A stretch of DNA of 64,000 bases from an uncultured Oscillospiraceae bacterium (GCA_949299455.1 CASGAN010000001.1:124001-188000), one strand, 5' to 3'. Positions 32,888-42,154 are shown, counted from the first letter of the stretch. The notes: generated from the letters alone by a model not told the origin. A program made the numbers and translations.

Positions 32888-34117
32888 TTAGTATCCGCGG
32901 ACGAGTTCCATGGCGATCTGTTCAAACCGGATCAGATTCTTAACATTATGTGAAACGGTACTGATATCCTTTAAGACGATATCGGCGCTGCATCCGTTTC
33001 GTTTGCAGGCGTCGAGCGTGCGTTTGATTGTCTGACGCACGGCGTCTTCGTCGAGTGTCGCGGTTGCAACAAGCGCCGGATTCGGTTTGTTTGCAATAAC
33101 ATAGCGGTTGCCGATCACTTCTGCCGCATTGTCGACATCTGCCCACGGCGTAATCGAGATTTTGCGCAGATGCGGAATTTTCTCGACGATATCGACCTTT
33201 TTGTCGAGCGGCTCGCAGCATCCGTAATACACAAGACCGAACGGCTCCATAATCTCTTTCATATAATCGATGTCAAATTCCTCGTGCATATCTTTCGACA
33301 CCGAACCAAAAATCTGCGCCATACCTCTTCCCCAGACCTGACTGCGTTTAACGATGCCGCCGTCATATTCGCCGGGCAGATCACTTGTGAGCGCAGACGT
33401 ACAGTGAATTTCAAGCGGCTGGATCTCAAACAGGCCGAGCGCTTCCATCTGTGCGGCTTTGCTCTTTTCAAACTCGGCAAGCTTTGACACAATCGCATGG
33501 CTGTGCTCCGGACGCTCAATGAGATCCATCAAAAGCGGTGTGACACCGCGGTAACGTGCGATTTCGTCCCACATGGTAATATAGGAGTTATGGCCCACCA
33601 CACGCACCGGCAGAATGTCGCCGAACACGTTTGCAAGCTTTTCATACCGCCGCATCGTTTCTTCCTTATCATATGAAATGACCGGCGGTGTGAGTTTTTC
33701 TAAATCCTCAGGCTCTGCAAGCTGATCGAAATACTCGTGCGAGATGATGTTGTTTTCGGCTTCGGTTGCGATGGTGTGTTCCTCGACTTCGATGCCGATG
33801 CCGGTTGAATGCACGATCTTGGGCACCGGGAAATACGGCGGCAGAATCATGTCGGCGGGGAAATGCTTCCACTTAAAGAGCTGCCGGCGGAACCAATCCT
33901 CCGCGCCGCGCAGGTCAGGATCTTCGCACAAAAGCGTGAGCGAGCCGTCAAAGTTTAACTCATGGAACGGAATTTCCTCAATGAGCACGACCGGGCGAAT
34001 CATCTTTAAGTCATTGACCGCTGTGTGCAGCGTTCTTGCCTGCATGTTTTTTTCGTTGTGTGCGGCACACGCATATTCCCATGCAAGTGTGCGCAGCAGT
34101 GTTTCTTCACGGTTCAT
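32888..34117 (-). CDS. Uroporphyrinogen-decarboxylase (URO-D)-superfamily protein
   Basis: This 409-residue protein belongs to the URO-D/MtaA-like methyltransferase superfamily. The N-terminus is helical; the core has GHNSYITMWDEIARYRG and the YYGCCEPLD segment with the paired cysteines typical of zinc-type members. There is no heme operon around it, so a heme role is unlikely; such proteins usually move methyl groups to or from corrinoid or coenzyme carriers. A second superfamily member lies at 60864-61985. The substrate is unknown. AAGGAAG precedes the ATG. Confidence 0.75.
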   Translation of the reverse strand: MNREETLLRTLAWEYACAAHNEKNMQARTLHTAVNDLKMIRPVVLIEEIPFHELNFDGSLTLLCEDPDLRGAEDWFRRQLFKWKHFPADMILPPYFPVPKIVHSTGIGIEVEEHTIATEAENNIISHEYFDQLAEPEDLEKLTPPVISYDKEETMRRYEKLANVFGDILPVRVVGHNSYITMWDEIARYRGVTPLLMDLIERPEHSHAIVSKLAEFEKSKAAQMEALGLFEIQPLEIHCTSALTSDLPGEYDGGIVKRSQVWGRGMAQIFGSVSKDMHEEFDIDYMKEIMEPFGLVYYGCCEPLDKKVDIVEKIPHLRKISITPWADVDNAAEVIGNRYVIANKPNPALVATATLDEDAVRQTIKRTLDACKRNGCSADIVLKDISTVSHNVKNLIRFEQIAMELVRGY

Positions 34118-34231
34118 AAAAGGACACTTCCTTTTGGCTTTATGTTGTTACCGCTATTTAACCACAACAAAACGAAAAAATCCACGCAAAACGTGCGAAA
34201 AAGTTTGCAATTATTGCGCAAAAATTGCGTC

Positions 34232-34275
34232 AAAAACGCAGACAGGCAGCCACGGTGGTTGGCTGCCTGTCTGCG
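34232..34275 (-). terminator. Terminator of the DUF1275 gene
   Basis: A 16-bp perfect stem (34237-34252 with 34260-34275) is followed on the minus strand by TTTTT at 34232-34236. Confidence 0.85.
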
Positions 34276-34288
34276 GGTATATTGAATT

Positions 34289-35023
34289 TTAATGTCCAGA
34301 TGGAATCTGGTCGAGTTGATTGCGTTCCTTGGTTAAATCCGCCCACAAAAGCCGGGCGAACACAACGGATAGGGGAATCAGTGCGAAAAAGATCGCGCGT
34401 CCAAGGAACAACTGACACAGCACCGCCGCCAAGTATACGCCCAATGCAAAGAGGAAAAGCATGGCGATATGGCGAAACGCTACCGTTCGCTTTGCACGGT
34501 CCTTGTGACGGATCCATGCGGAAAGCGCTGCGCCTGTCTGACGGAGGTGATTTGTGCAGAAGGTGGTTGCCATCGGGATTTTTTGCGCTTGCCTGAACGT
34601 GTGATACCGCATGGCGCAGACGAATGTGATGAGGATCTGGGAGATCTGCACCGGTGCTTGTTCGGGCAACACGCCGAGGAGGATTACAGTCAGCATTTCA
34701 ATGAAAATCATCACCGTATCCCACCGGACGATGCGAAGCCGGCGGATCGGGGTTGCGATGGCATCCGAGAAAATCGTGCCTGCAAGATACGAAAAAATCG
34801 GGACAAGATAGGAAAGTGCCACGAGCCACTCGCCTTTTGCGCCGTGCATGGAGAGCAAAATGAAATTGCTCGTCTGGGCATTTGCAAACACGCCGCCGCG
34901 TACCGAATAGGTAAACCCTCCGTAAAATCCGCCGACCGCCATCAACACCGCAAATACCCACCATTTTTCACATTCTAAAAATGGACTGTCCGCGCGTTTT
35001 TTTACACGAATCGGATGAATCAC
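34289..35023 (-). CDS. YoaK/DUF1275-family membrane protein
   Basis: This 244-residue protein has six membrane segments. The family pattern is clear: GGFYGGFTYSVRGGVFANAQTSN is split here as GGFYGGFTYSVRGG and VFANAQTSNFI. The function of the family is unknown, although a transport role is often suggested. GTG at 35023 is chosen as the start because AAAGGAGG lies 9 nt upstream; the longer open frame to 35089 has no ribosome site. It is divergent from a LysR regulator and shares its control region. Confidence 0.8.
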   Translation of the reverse strand: MIHPIRVKKRADSPFLECEKWWVFAVLMAVGGFYGGFTYSVRGGVFANAQTSNFILLSMHGAKGEWLVALSYLVPIFSYLAGTIFSDAIATPIRRLRIVRWDTVMIFIEMLTVILLGVLPEQAPVQISQILITFVCAMRYHTFRQAQKIPMATTFCTNHLRQTGAALSAWIRHKDRAKRTVAFRHIAMLFLFALGVYLAAVLCQLFLGRAIFFALIPLSVVFARLLWADLTKERNQLDQIPSGH

Positions 35024-35068
35024 GAAGATGTTCCTCCTTTTTTCTTTTCTCTTGTTGGCTACGCATTT

Positions 35069-35115
35069 ATTATACCGTTTGACCGTCATGTTGTAAAATG
35101 ATAAGATAATATCAT
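35069..35115 (-). promoter_or_regulatory. DUF1275 promoter and LysR-type operator
   Basis: On the minus strand, TTTACA (35092-35097) and TATAAT (35069-35074) are 17 bp apart. An inverted repeat ATGATA-N6-TATCAT (35098-35115) abuts the -35 and contains a T-N11-A pattern typical of LysR sites, so activation of the DUF1275 gene is likely. Confidence 0.6.
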
Positions 35116-35151
35116 AGGTATATTATTTTTTTATGACAAAGGTGCTTGTCT

Positions 35152-36078
35152 ATGATTAGTTTTGAATCATATCGTGTATTTTATTACGCGGCAAAATATA
35201 AAAATTTTACCCGTGCGGCAAACCGGCTCTCCACCAGTCAGCCGGCAGTCAGCCACACGATCCGCACGCTTGAGCATCAGCTTGGATGCCGGCTGTTTTC
35301 CCGCAGCAACCACGGCGTGACGCTCACACCGGAAGGAAAGCTCTTATACACGCATGTGTCGGCGGGGTGTGAACAGTTTTTCAAAGGCGAATCGCTCGTT
35401 TCCGGCACGGATGCACTCGAAAACGGCGTTGTTTACCTTGCAACAACCGAAACGGCGCTGCACTGCTATTTGTTCGGTCTGCTCGACCGGTTTCACACCC
35501 ATTTTCCGAACGTACGGTTTAAGCTGATGAACCAAGTCACCTCCGACGCAATCGGCGCGGTCAAAAACGGGTTGTGCGACTTTGCGATCGTTCCCTCGCC
35601 TGTCACCGTACAAAAGCCGCTTCAAAAGCGCGCCGTTTCGTCATTTTCCGATGTGCTCATCTGCGGCAGTCAGTACGCGCCGCTTGCCGGTCAGACAATT
35701 TCCCTGCGGCAAATTGCGGAATATCCGTTTATCTGTGTGGCACAGGGCACGACCACGCGCACCTTTTTCGACGAAATTTTCACCGCACACAACGTGGCTG
35801 TTTCAGTCGACATCGAACCGGCATCGAGCGACATGATCGTCCCGCTTGCCGAAAGTAACTTGGGCATCGGCTTTGTTCCGGACATCATCTACAACAAAAA
35901 CAAGGACTCCCATACCATTTATAAAATCCATTTGAGTGAACCGCTTCCCTCCCGCACGATCAACGTCGTCTATGACAAAAAACAGCAGAAAAGCCCGGCG
36001 GCTCGCCAATTTCTGCGCTTTATTAAAGAAGACGCCGGCTCCTCCCCTGCTGCTGATTCTTCCGAAAAAGGGTTGTGA
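35152..36078 (+). CDS. LysR-family transcriptional regulator
   Basis: This 308-residue protein has an N-terminal winged helix (about 1-60, with FTRAANRLSTSQPAVSHTIR) and a periplasmic-binding-like effector domain (90-295). The effector is unknown. The ATG at 35152 follows AAAGGTG by 7 nt. LysR proteins often control the gene divergent from them, here the DUF1275 membrane protein, and autoregulate from the shared region. The last residues (DAGSSPAADSSEKGL) are low-complexity. Confidence 0.92.
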   Translation: MISFESYRVFYYAAKYKNFTRAANRLSTSQPAVSHTIRTLEHQLGCRLFSRSNHGVTLTPEGKLLYTHVSAGCEQFFKGESLVSGTDALENGVVYLATTETALHCYLFGLLDRFHTHFPNVRFKLMNQVTSDAIGAVKNGLCDFAIVPSPVTVQKPLQKRAVSSFSDVLICGSQYAPLAGQTISLRQIAEYPFICVAQGTTTRTFFDEIFTAHNVAVSVDIEPASSDMIVPLAESNLGIGFVPDIIYNKNKDSHTIYKIHLSEPLPSRTINVVYDKKQQKSPAARQFLRFIKEDAGSSPAADSSEKGL

Positions 36079-36101
36079 AAGCGCAGACAGTATGGTACAA
36101 T
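36073..36101 (+). promoter_or_regulatory. galE promoter
   Basis: TTGTGA (36073-36078) and TACAAT (36096-36101) are 17 bp apart. The -35 overlaps the stop codon of the LysR gene. Confidence 0.6.
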
Positions 36102-36157
36102 TTAGAAAACTGGCGGTGATTGTTTCGCCGCACTTTGAAAGGAACGGGTGAATCCTC

Positions 36158-37183
36158 ATGGCAATTTTGGTGAGCGGCGGCGCCGGCTATATCGGCAGCC
36201 ACACCTGTGTTGAGCTTCTTGACGCAGGCTATGATATCATTGTCGCAGATAATTTTTATAATTCGTGTCCGGAGGCGCTCCGGCGTGTAAAACAAATCAC
36301 CGGAAAAGACTTCCGCTTTGTAAATATCGATCTTTGTGACCGTGCGGCTGTTAAAAAACTGTTTGACGAGAACAAAGACATTGACGCGGTGATTCACTTT
36401 GCCGCATATAAAGCAGTCGGTGAAAGTGTTGTAAAACCGCTTGAATACTACACAAACAATCTGACCACTACCCTGTGCCTGCTCCACGAAATGCGTGCGC
36501 ATGAGGTCAAAAACTTCGTGTTCTCATCGAGCGCAACGGTGTACGGCGATCCGGCTTCCGTGCCGATCACCGAGGATTTCCCGGTCGGTGCAACCACCAA
36601 TCCGTACGGCACCACAAAGTCGATGAACGAACGCATTCTGTCCGACTGCTGTGCCGCAGATAAGACCTTAAACGTCGCACTGCTGCGCTATTTTAATCCG
36701 ATCGGCGCACACAAAAGCGGCCTCATTGGCGAAGATCCAAACGGCATTCCGAACAATCTTGTGCCCTATATTGCAAAAGTTGCAGCCGGCACACTCGAAA
36801 AAGTCCATGTATTCGGCAATGATTACAATACGCCCGACGGCACCGGTGTGCGCGACTACATCCATGTAGTTGATCTGGCACGCGGCCACGTTGCGGCAAT
36901 CAAAAAGCTCATGACAAAGCCGGGACTGTTTATCTGCAATCTGGGTACCGGAATGGGATACAGTGTGCTCGATGTGATTGCCGCATATGAAAAAGCATGC
37001 AAAAAACCGATTCCGTATGTGATTGACCCGCGGCGTCCCGGCGACATTGCACAGTGCTATGCCGATCCTTCCAAAGCAAAACGTGAGCTTTTGTGGGAAG
37101 CAGAATACGGCATCGACGAGATGTGTGCAGACAGCTGGCGCTTCCAGCAGCAGAATCCGGACGGATACCCGAAAGAGAAATAA
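36158..37183 (+). CDS. galE: UDP-glucose 4-epimerase
   Basis: It interconverts UDP-glucose and UDP-galactose. The 341-residue protein has the NAD-binding GGAGYIGSH (7-15), catalytic serines in SSSATVYG (123-125) and the YxxxK pair Y150/K154 in NPYGTTKS. The length is normal. AAAGGAAC precedes the ATG. It is followed after 16 bp by a sugar nucleotidyltransferase, so the pair supplies nucleotide sugars for surface glycans or galactose use. Confidence 0.95.
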   Translation: MAILVSGGAGYIGSHTCVELLDAGYDIIVADNFYNSCPEALRRVKQITGKDFRFVNIDLCDRAAVKKLFDENKDIDAVIHFAAYKAVGESVVKPLEYYTNNLTTTLCLLHEMRAHEVKNFVFSSSATVYGDPASVPITEDFPVGATTNPYGTTKSMNERILSDCCAADKTLNVALLRYFNPIGAHKSGLIGEDPNGIPNNLVPYIAKVAAGTLEKVHVFGNDYNTPDGTGVRDYIHVVDLARGHVAAIKKLMTKPGLFICNLGTGMGYSVLDVIAAYEKACKKPIPYVIDPRRPGDIAQCYADPSKAKRELLWEAEYGIDEMCADSWRFQQQNPDGYPKEK

Positions 37184-37199
37184 AAAGGAGCGTATATTC

Positions 37200-38126
37200 A
37201 TGAGCAAAAAACCGGTTTTGGTTGTCATGGCTGCCGGAATGGGCAGCCGGTACGGCGGTTTAAAACAGATTGACCCGGTCGGTGCACACGGTGAAAAAAT
37301 TCTCGATTACTCTGTGTATGACGCACATCGCGCCGGATTTGAAACCGTTGTGTTCATCATCAAAGAAGAGATTGCCGATCTGTTTAAAGAGGCAGTCGGC
37401 CGCCGCATGGAATCTGTGATGAATGTGCGGTATGCATATCAGGAGATCACAAAGCTTCCCGAAGGATACACCGTTCCCGAAGGACGCAAAAAACCGTGGG
37501 GCACCGCACACGCTGTGCTGTGCGCAAAAGACGAAATTGACGGCGCACCGTTTGCTGTCATCAATGCAGACGACTATTACGGTCCGGAAGCATACCGCCT
37601 GATTTATGACTATCTGACCGCACACGCCGATGCACCTGCACGCGAGTCGTATGCGATGGTCGGCTATCTGTTAAAAAACACCGTCACGGAAAACGGCTAT
37701 GTGTCCCGCGGTGTATGCGAAACAAATGACAATCATGTGCTTTTACGCGTCACCGAACGCACCCATATTGAACAGCGTGCACATGATATTGCATTTTCTG
37801 AAGACGGCGGCGCAACCTTCTCCCCGCTTGATGAAAACACGATTGTATCGATGAATCTGTGGGGCTTCCCTGCCGCATTTTTGTCGGAGCTGTCCGCACG
37901 CTTCCCATCATTTTTGGACAAAGCGCTCGCGGAAAATCCGCTCAAGGGCGAATACTTTTTGCCGGGTGTCGTCAGCGCGCTCATTGACGAGAATAAAGCA
38001 GCAGTAACTGTTCTTTCCACCCACGATAAATGGTACGGTGTCACCTATCCGGAGGATAAACCCGGCGTTGTGGCGGCAATCGCACAAAAAACAGAAGAAG
38101 GCGTTTATCCGGCGCCTATTTGGTAA
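37200..38126 (+). CDS. Sugar-phosphate nucleotidyltransferase-like protein
   Basis: This 308-residue protein has an N-terminal nucleotidyltransferase fold with the motif VMAAGMGSRYGGLKQIDPVG (8-27), which replaces the usual GGxGTR-type loop, and INADDYYG as the metal-binding DD. The family is close to UTP-glucose-1-phosphate uridylyltransferases, but the sugar is uncertain. AAAAAGGAG precedes the ATG. It is co-transcribed with galE, which favours UDP-glucose metabolism. Confidence 0.8.
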   Translation: MSKKPVLVVMAAGMGSRYGGLKQIDPVGAHGEKILDYSVYDAHRAGFETVVFIIKEEIADLFKEAVGRRMESVMNVRYAYQEITKLPEGYTVPEGRKKPWGTAHAVLCAKDEIDGAPFAVINADDYYGPEAYRLIYDYLTAHADAPARESYAMVGYLLKNTVTENGYVSRGVCETNDNHVLLRVTERTHIEQRAHDIAFSEDGGATFSPLDENTIVSMNLWGFPAAFLSELSARFPSFLDKALAENPLKGEYFLPGVVSALIDENKAAVTVLSTHDKWYGVTYPEDKPGVVAAIAQKTEEGVYPAPIW

Positions 38127-38156
38127 AAACACACCAATTTTTATTCCTTTGTTTTG

Positions 38157-38185
38157 TTGACATTTCTCTTTTTTCTTTGTATAAT
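38157..38185 (+). promoter_or_regulatory. Promoter of the beta-helix surface protein gene
   Basis: TTGACA (38157-38162) and TATAAT (38180-38185) have a 17-bp spacer, an exact sigma-A consensus, which suggests strong expression. Confidence 0.88.
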
Positions 38186-38220
38186 ATGTATACACTTTAA
38201 AAAGGGAAGGATTGACAAAA

Positions 38221-39909
38221 ATGAAAAAGGCAATTAGCACTCTTTTGGCAGCTATGCTTGTGCTCTCTGCGTTCACAGCTGTGTTCACTGTTTCCGCTTT
38301 TGCAGAAGAACCGGAAAACGTGAAAGAGATCACAAACGCAAATGAGCTCGCATATGCAATTGCGCATCAGCAGCCAAACGAAACATGGAAACTGGCAGAA
38401 GGCACCTACACTCTGAAACAGGAACACCTCGATCAGTACAAAGCTTGGGCTGAACCGGGTCAGGGTAACTGGTACTTCCCGATCCATGAAAAGGGAATCA
38501 CCATTATCGGTGAAGGCGACGTTACTGTAACAAGTGACGTGGAAACGAAAAACGGCGCTTGGGCTACGCAGGACTTCATCTCCGTTTGGGCAGACAATGT
38601 CACCATTGATAACGTTGACATTCTTTCCAAAAAAGAGCAGAACAAAGCCATCGAAGTTATGGCGAAAAACTTCACCCTCAAAAACAGCGAAATCAAAAAA
38701 GTCAATGAAGACGGCAGCGGTTCGATCTATTTCAACGCAATCAACGAGGAAAAAGATATCGGCAATGCAACCATCGAAAACGTCAAACTGTATTCGTGGA
38801 TTTCTGCAGGCAATTCGAATGCCGGCACACTGAATACAAGAAATATAACCATCGACTTCACCGACAACAACTATGCTGGTTTTTATCAAGAACCGTATGG
38901 CTACGGCTGGAGCCCGGTTGTCAAAGGCCCGAAAAACGGTATCGTGTACAATGATAGCATCACGATCTACGTTGACAGCGAAATTGACTTGAACGGCCAG
39001 GTCTTCACAAGCAATCTGCAGCCGTACACCACCGTCGTTCTCACAGAAGACATGGCTGTAGACGAAATGGTCAATGTTACCGGCGACTACGTGGTGTTCG
39101 ACCTCGGCGGTCACACCATCACTGCAAGCGAAGCGTTCACCGGTACTTACGACAACGACAAACACCTCGTTCAGGTGATTGACGCAGAAAACGTTGAGCT
39201 CGTAAACGGCACCATCAAAACAACCGACGCAAACAAACACGCTCTGAATATTTATGGTTCCGAAGGCATTATTTTGAAAAACATGACTCTTGACCACACC
39301 AACGCATTCAAAGGCGCTCCGCTCGTGGTCAACAACTCGTCTGTAAAAGTGTTTGACGAATTGAACCTTGTCACCGGTGATGCTTCCTGGTACGGCATGA
39401 ACGTCGACAAAGAAGGTACAGTCGCTTTTGCACCGAACTCCTCTGTTTCGATGAAAGGTGAAAAACCGCTCCTCCGTGTAGAGAATGGCACAGTGAACGA
39501 GCCGGAAAACGCAGGCATCATTATTGATGAAGACGGTATCGGCCGCAAAGAAATTTTTGCAGAGAGCATCTCCCTCAATGCAGCAAGCAAAGCGCTGACT
39601 GTCGGCGAAACCTTCACACTGAAAGCAACCGTTTCTCCGGAAAACACAGACAACAAAACTGTGGTCTTCACTTCTTCTGATGCATCTGTTGCAACGGTTG
39701 ACGCAAACGGCGTTGTCAAAGCACTCAAAGCTGGCAAAGCAACCATCACTGCAACCTGCGGCGATGTTTCCGCAGTCTGCGAAATCACTGTCACTGCTCC
39801 GACCGAAATGCCGGACACCAATGACAGCAACATGGCTGTTGCAGGTGTTTGCGCTGCACTCGTTCTCGCAGCAGCAGCTTGTGCATTTGCTTGTCGGAAA
39901 CGTGCATAA
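38221..39909 (+). CDS. Secreted beta-helix/Big_2 surface protein
   Basis: This 562-residue protein has a signal peptide cleaved after VSAFA (about residue 30) and two pectate-lyase-like beta-helical regions (about 60-250 and 280-420, with repeated N-x-x-I patterns). A bacterial Ig-like (Big_2) domain (about 450-535) follows, and then a C-terminal membrane segment with the basic end CRKRA. There is no LPXTG, so a membrane anchor is expected. There are no visible catalytic residues of a polysaccharide lyase, so a binding role is likely. AAGGGAAGG precedes the ATG. Confidence 0.82.
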   Translation: MKKAISTLLAAMLVLSAFTAVFTVSAFAEEPENVKEITNANELAYAIAHQQPNETWKLAEGTYTLKQEHLDQYKAWAEPGQGNWYFPIHEKGITIIGEGDVTVTSDVETKNGAWATQDFISVWADNVTIDNVDILSKKEQNKAIEVMAKNFTLKNSEIKKVNEDGSGSIYFNAINEEKDIGNATIENVKLYSWISAGNSNAGTLNTRNITIDFTDNNYAGFYQEPYGYGWSPVVKGPKNGIVYNDSITIYVDSEIDLNGQVFTSNLQPYTTVVLTEDMAVDEMVNVTGDYVVFDLGGHTITASEAFTGTYDNDKHLVQVIDAENVELVNGTIKTTDANKHALNIYGSEGIILKNMTLDHTNAFKGAPLVVNNSSVKVFDELNLVTGDASWYGMNVDKEGTVAFAPNSSVSMKGEKPLLRVENGTVNEPENAGIIIDEDGIGRKEIFAESISLNAASKALTVGETFTLKATVSPENTDNKTVVFTSSDASVATVDANGVVKALKAGKATITATCGDVSAVCEITVTAPTEMPDTNDSNMAVAGVCAALVLAAAACAFACRKRA

Positions 39910-39948
39910 TCAGCACATTTTGTGATTCATTTTGCATCAAATATGAGA

Positions 39949-39985
39949 AAGAACAGACATTTTAAAATGTCTGTTCTTTTTTTCT
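39949..39985 (+). terminator. Intrinsic terminator
   Basis: A self-complementary stretch AAGAACAGACATTTT / AAAATGTCTGTTCTT is followed by a T-run. It ends the surface protein transcript. Confidence 0.88.
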
Positions 39986-40044
39986 TGATGTTTTTCATTG
40001 AATTGTGCTATACTAAATGTAATATTGTGAAGGAGGTTTTGCAT

Positions 40045-40899
40045 ATGGTAGAAGTTGCGGCGGCACTTTTATTTTTTGGGAACGAAATTTTGATTTGTCA
40101 GCGTCCGAAAAATAAAGGGAATGCGCTGTTGTGGGAGTTTCCGGGCGGAAAGCTTGAACCCGGAGAAACACCGGAAGAATGTTTGATCCGTGAATGCCGT
40201 GAAGAACTCGGCATCACCATCAGCGTATTTGAACAATATGCCGAGGCAACACACACGTATCCCGACTGCACCGTGCATCTGCGCTTTTATCTTGCATTCA
40301 CGCGGGAACGTCCAAAGCTTTTAGAGCACAATGACATGCGCTTGGTCACCCGTGAAGCGCTTTGTGACTTTCCGTTCTGTCCTGCGGACAGTGACTTGGT
40401 TGCACGTCTTCAGGCGCAAACCAATGCGCTCACCCTCCGCCCTTATCGCCAAAGCGACTGTACGCCCATCATCACATTGTTCCGCCGTACAGTTCATTCC
40501 ATCAATCTTGCAGATTATACGCAGGCACAGTGCAATGTGTGGGCACCCGACACAATCGACAAAGACCGTTGGCAGGAATCACTTTCAGCACACACAACAG
40601 TAACGGTATGGGATGGCGATATTCTTGCCGGATTCGGCGATCTGAATATAGAAGATTCATACTTTGACCGACTGTATGTGCATCCGTGCTATCAAAAAAT
40701 CGGTGTAGCCACAAAGATCGCACAGTCCCTCGAGGACACTGCGGAACAAGCCGGTGTGCAGACTCTTGAAGTGCATGCATCCATTACTTCCCGTCCGTTT
40801 TTTGCAAACCGCGGATATATTCTGTGTCATGCGCAGCAGGTGGAACGCGCAGGCTGTCTTTTGACAAACTTTGTAATGAAAAAATCGCTTGGCAACTGA
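40045..40899 (+). CDS. MutT-type Nudix hydrolase fused to a GNAT acetyltransferase
   Basis: This 284-residue fusion has a Nudix domain (1-125) with an intact Nudix box at 34-57 (GGKLEPGETPEE and REELGI) of the 8-oxo-dGTPase MutT type. An acetyltransferase of the GNAT type follows (about 130-284, with DRLYVHPCYQKIGVATKI as the acetyl-CoA loop). The two parts are in one frame with no ribosome site between them. The ATG at 40045 follows AAGGAGG; a TATACT at 40009-40014 is the likely -10. The link between the two activities is unclear. Confidence 0.85.
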   Translation: MVEVAAALLFFGNEILICQRPKNKGNALLWEFPGGKLEPGETPEECLIRECREELGITISVFEQYAEATHTYPDCTVHLRFYLAFTRERPKLLEHNDMRLVTREALCDFPFCPADSDLVARLQAQTNALTLRPYRQSDCTPIITLFRRTVHSINLADYTQAQCNVWAPDTIDKDRWQESLSAHTTVTVWDGDILAGFGDLNIEDSYFDRLYVHPCYQKIGVATKIAQSLEDTAEQAGVQTLEVHASITSRPFFANRGYILCHAQQVERAGCLLTNFVMKKSLGN

Positions 40900-40905
40900 G
40901 TTTTA

Positions 40906-40936
40906 TAAAAAAATCCCGTCAGCTGACGGGATTTTT
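40906..40936. terminator. Bidirectional terminator
   Basis: The self-complementary AAAAAATCCCGTCAG / CTGACGGGATTTTTT lies between the MutT-GNAT gene and the convergent Dabb gene. Confidence 0.9.
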
Positions 40937-40941
40937 TATGT

Positions 40942-41238
40942 TTATACGTCGTAATCAACACAGGCACGTTCCACTGCCCACTGACCAATGATTTCTTTCA
41001 CAGCCACATGAATCGGATTTGTCTGGTATGCCGCCTCTGCTTCACGGGAATCAAATGTGCATAAAAGTGACACATCAAAATTACCCGGCTTATAATTTTT
41101 GCGCAGTTCAATCTCCAAAAGACCATCGATTTTGCCGATCATGTCGTCAAACTTTTCGCGCAGAAGCTGCACCTTGCCGTCAAAATCATTTGCTTTTGCC
41201 TCATCACTCATCTTCCACATGACAATATGTCTCACCAT
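40942..41238 (-). CDS. Dabb (stress-responsive A/B barrel) protein
   Basis: This 98-residue protein starts MVRHIVMWKMSDEAKAND and forms the dimeric alpha-beta barrel (Dabb) fold, with conserved H4 and the HVAVKEII segment near the end. Most family members have unknown function. The ATG at 41238 follows GGAGGTG; a GTG at 41247 extends the frame but would hide the ribosome site. It is a single gene. Confidence 0.85.
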   Translation of the reverse strand: MVRHIVMWKMSDEAKANDFDGKVQLLREKFDDMIGKIDGLLEIELRKNYKPGNFDVSLLCTFDSREAEAAYQTNPIHVAVKEIIGQWAVERACVDYDV

Positions 41239-41347
41239 AAAAAACACCTCCGTTTTGTCTTTCAGTATAGCATATTTTTTAAAATCTCACAATCCCGATT
41301 GCATTTGACACATCCGCGTGGTATGATAAAAATGAGGAGGAATGCAC

Positions 41348-42154
41348 ATGAATGAACTGAAAAAAACATTTTTATATTCGGATATGGACGGCACACTGCT
41401 GACCGGCGCCAAACTGGTCACACAAAAAAATATTGATCAAATCCGCCGCTTTGTTTCGCTCGGCGGTCAGTTTTCCGTCGCCACCGGACGCAGTGAAGTG
41501 ATTGCCGCACCGTTTCTTTCAAAGCTTCCCGTCACCCGCCCTGCAATCGTTTATAACGGCTCTGCTGTTTATGATTTTGATAAAAAAGCTTTCCTGCACC
41601 AAGAGGAAGTTCCTGCCGATCTCGTACATCTATGTGTTAAAACGGCAATGGAGGTCTATCCGAAAGTCTGTGCAGAAGTTTACACAAACGGCATGATTGA
41701 GCTGTTAAACAAGGACTGCGTGATGGATCACTACATTCCACGCGAAAATCAGCCGTATTGCTATGCATCGCTTGATTCGTTTGGCTTCTGCATGAAACTT
41801 TTGATGTACGGCGAAAACGAAGAGCTGCACAAGGTCGAACGCGCAATCTATGAAGTGACCGGCGGAAAAGGATTTCAGTCCACATTCTCCGCACCGTATT
41901 ATTTTGAAATTCTGCCGGAAGGCGTATCGAAGGCGTCGGCACTGTCCTGGATCTTTGAGCACACCGATGTCGAACCTGCACAGACTGCGGCAATCGGTGA
42001 TTTTTACAATGATGTGCAAATGCTTTCACTTGCTTCACTTTCAGCCGCTCCTGCAAGTTCACCGGAAGACGTCAAAACGCAGGTAAACTTTGTGGTTTCC
42101 GATAATGAGCATGATGCAGTCGGCGACTTTATTGAACGCTTTTTGATTGTCTGA
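41348..42154 (+). CDS. HAD-superfamily phosphatase, Cof type
   Basis: This 268-residue protein has the nucleophile motif YSDMDGTLL (D12, D14), the VYNGSAVYD substrate loop, and the GDFYNDVQML motif near the end with its metal-binding aspartates. The C2B-type cap lies between. Such enzymes act on sugar phosphates or nucleotides; the substrate is unknown. The ATG at 41348 has AGGAGG at a distance of 7 nt, whereas an ATG at 41342 is too close. Confidence 0.87.
   Translation: MNELKKTFLYSDMDGTLLTGAKLVTQKNIDQIRRFVSLGGQFSVATGRSEVIAAPFLSKLPVTRPAIVYNGSAVYDFDKKAFLHQEEVPADLVHLCVKTAMEVYPKVCAEVYTNGMIELLNKDCVMDHYIPRENQPYCYASLDSFGFCMKLLMYGENEELHKVERAIYEVTGGKGFQSTFSAPYYFEILPEGVSKASALSWIFEHTDVEPAQTAAIGDFYNDVQMLSLASLSAAPASSPEDVKTQVNFVVSDNEHDAVGDFIERFLIV

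Noticed and set aside
32888..34117. A heme biosynthesis gene (hemE)
   Set aside because: The protein is in the superfamily but has paired cysteines and no heme gene neighbours, and a second divergent member lies in the same window, so methyl transfer is the safer reading.
38197..39297. A 366-codon minus-strand frame
   Set aside because: It is antisense to the well-supported beta-helix surface protein, which has a signal peptide and consensus promoter.
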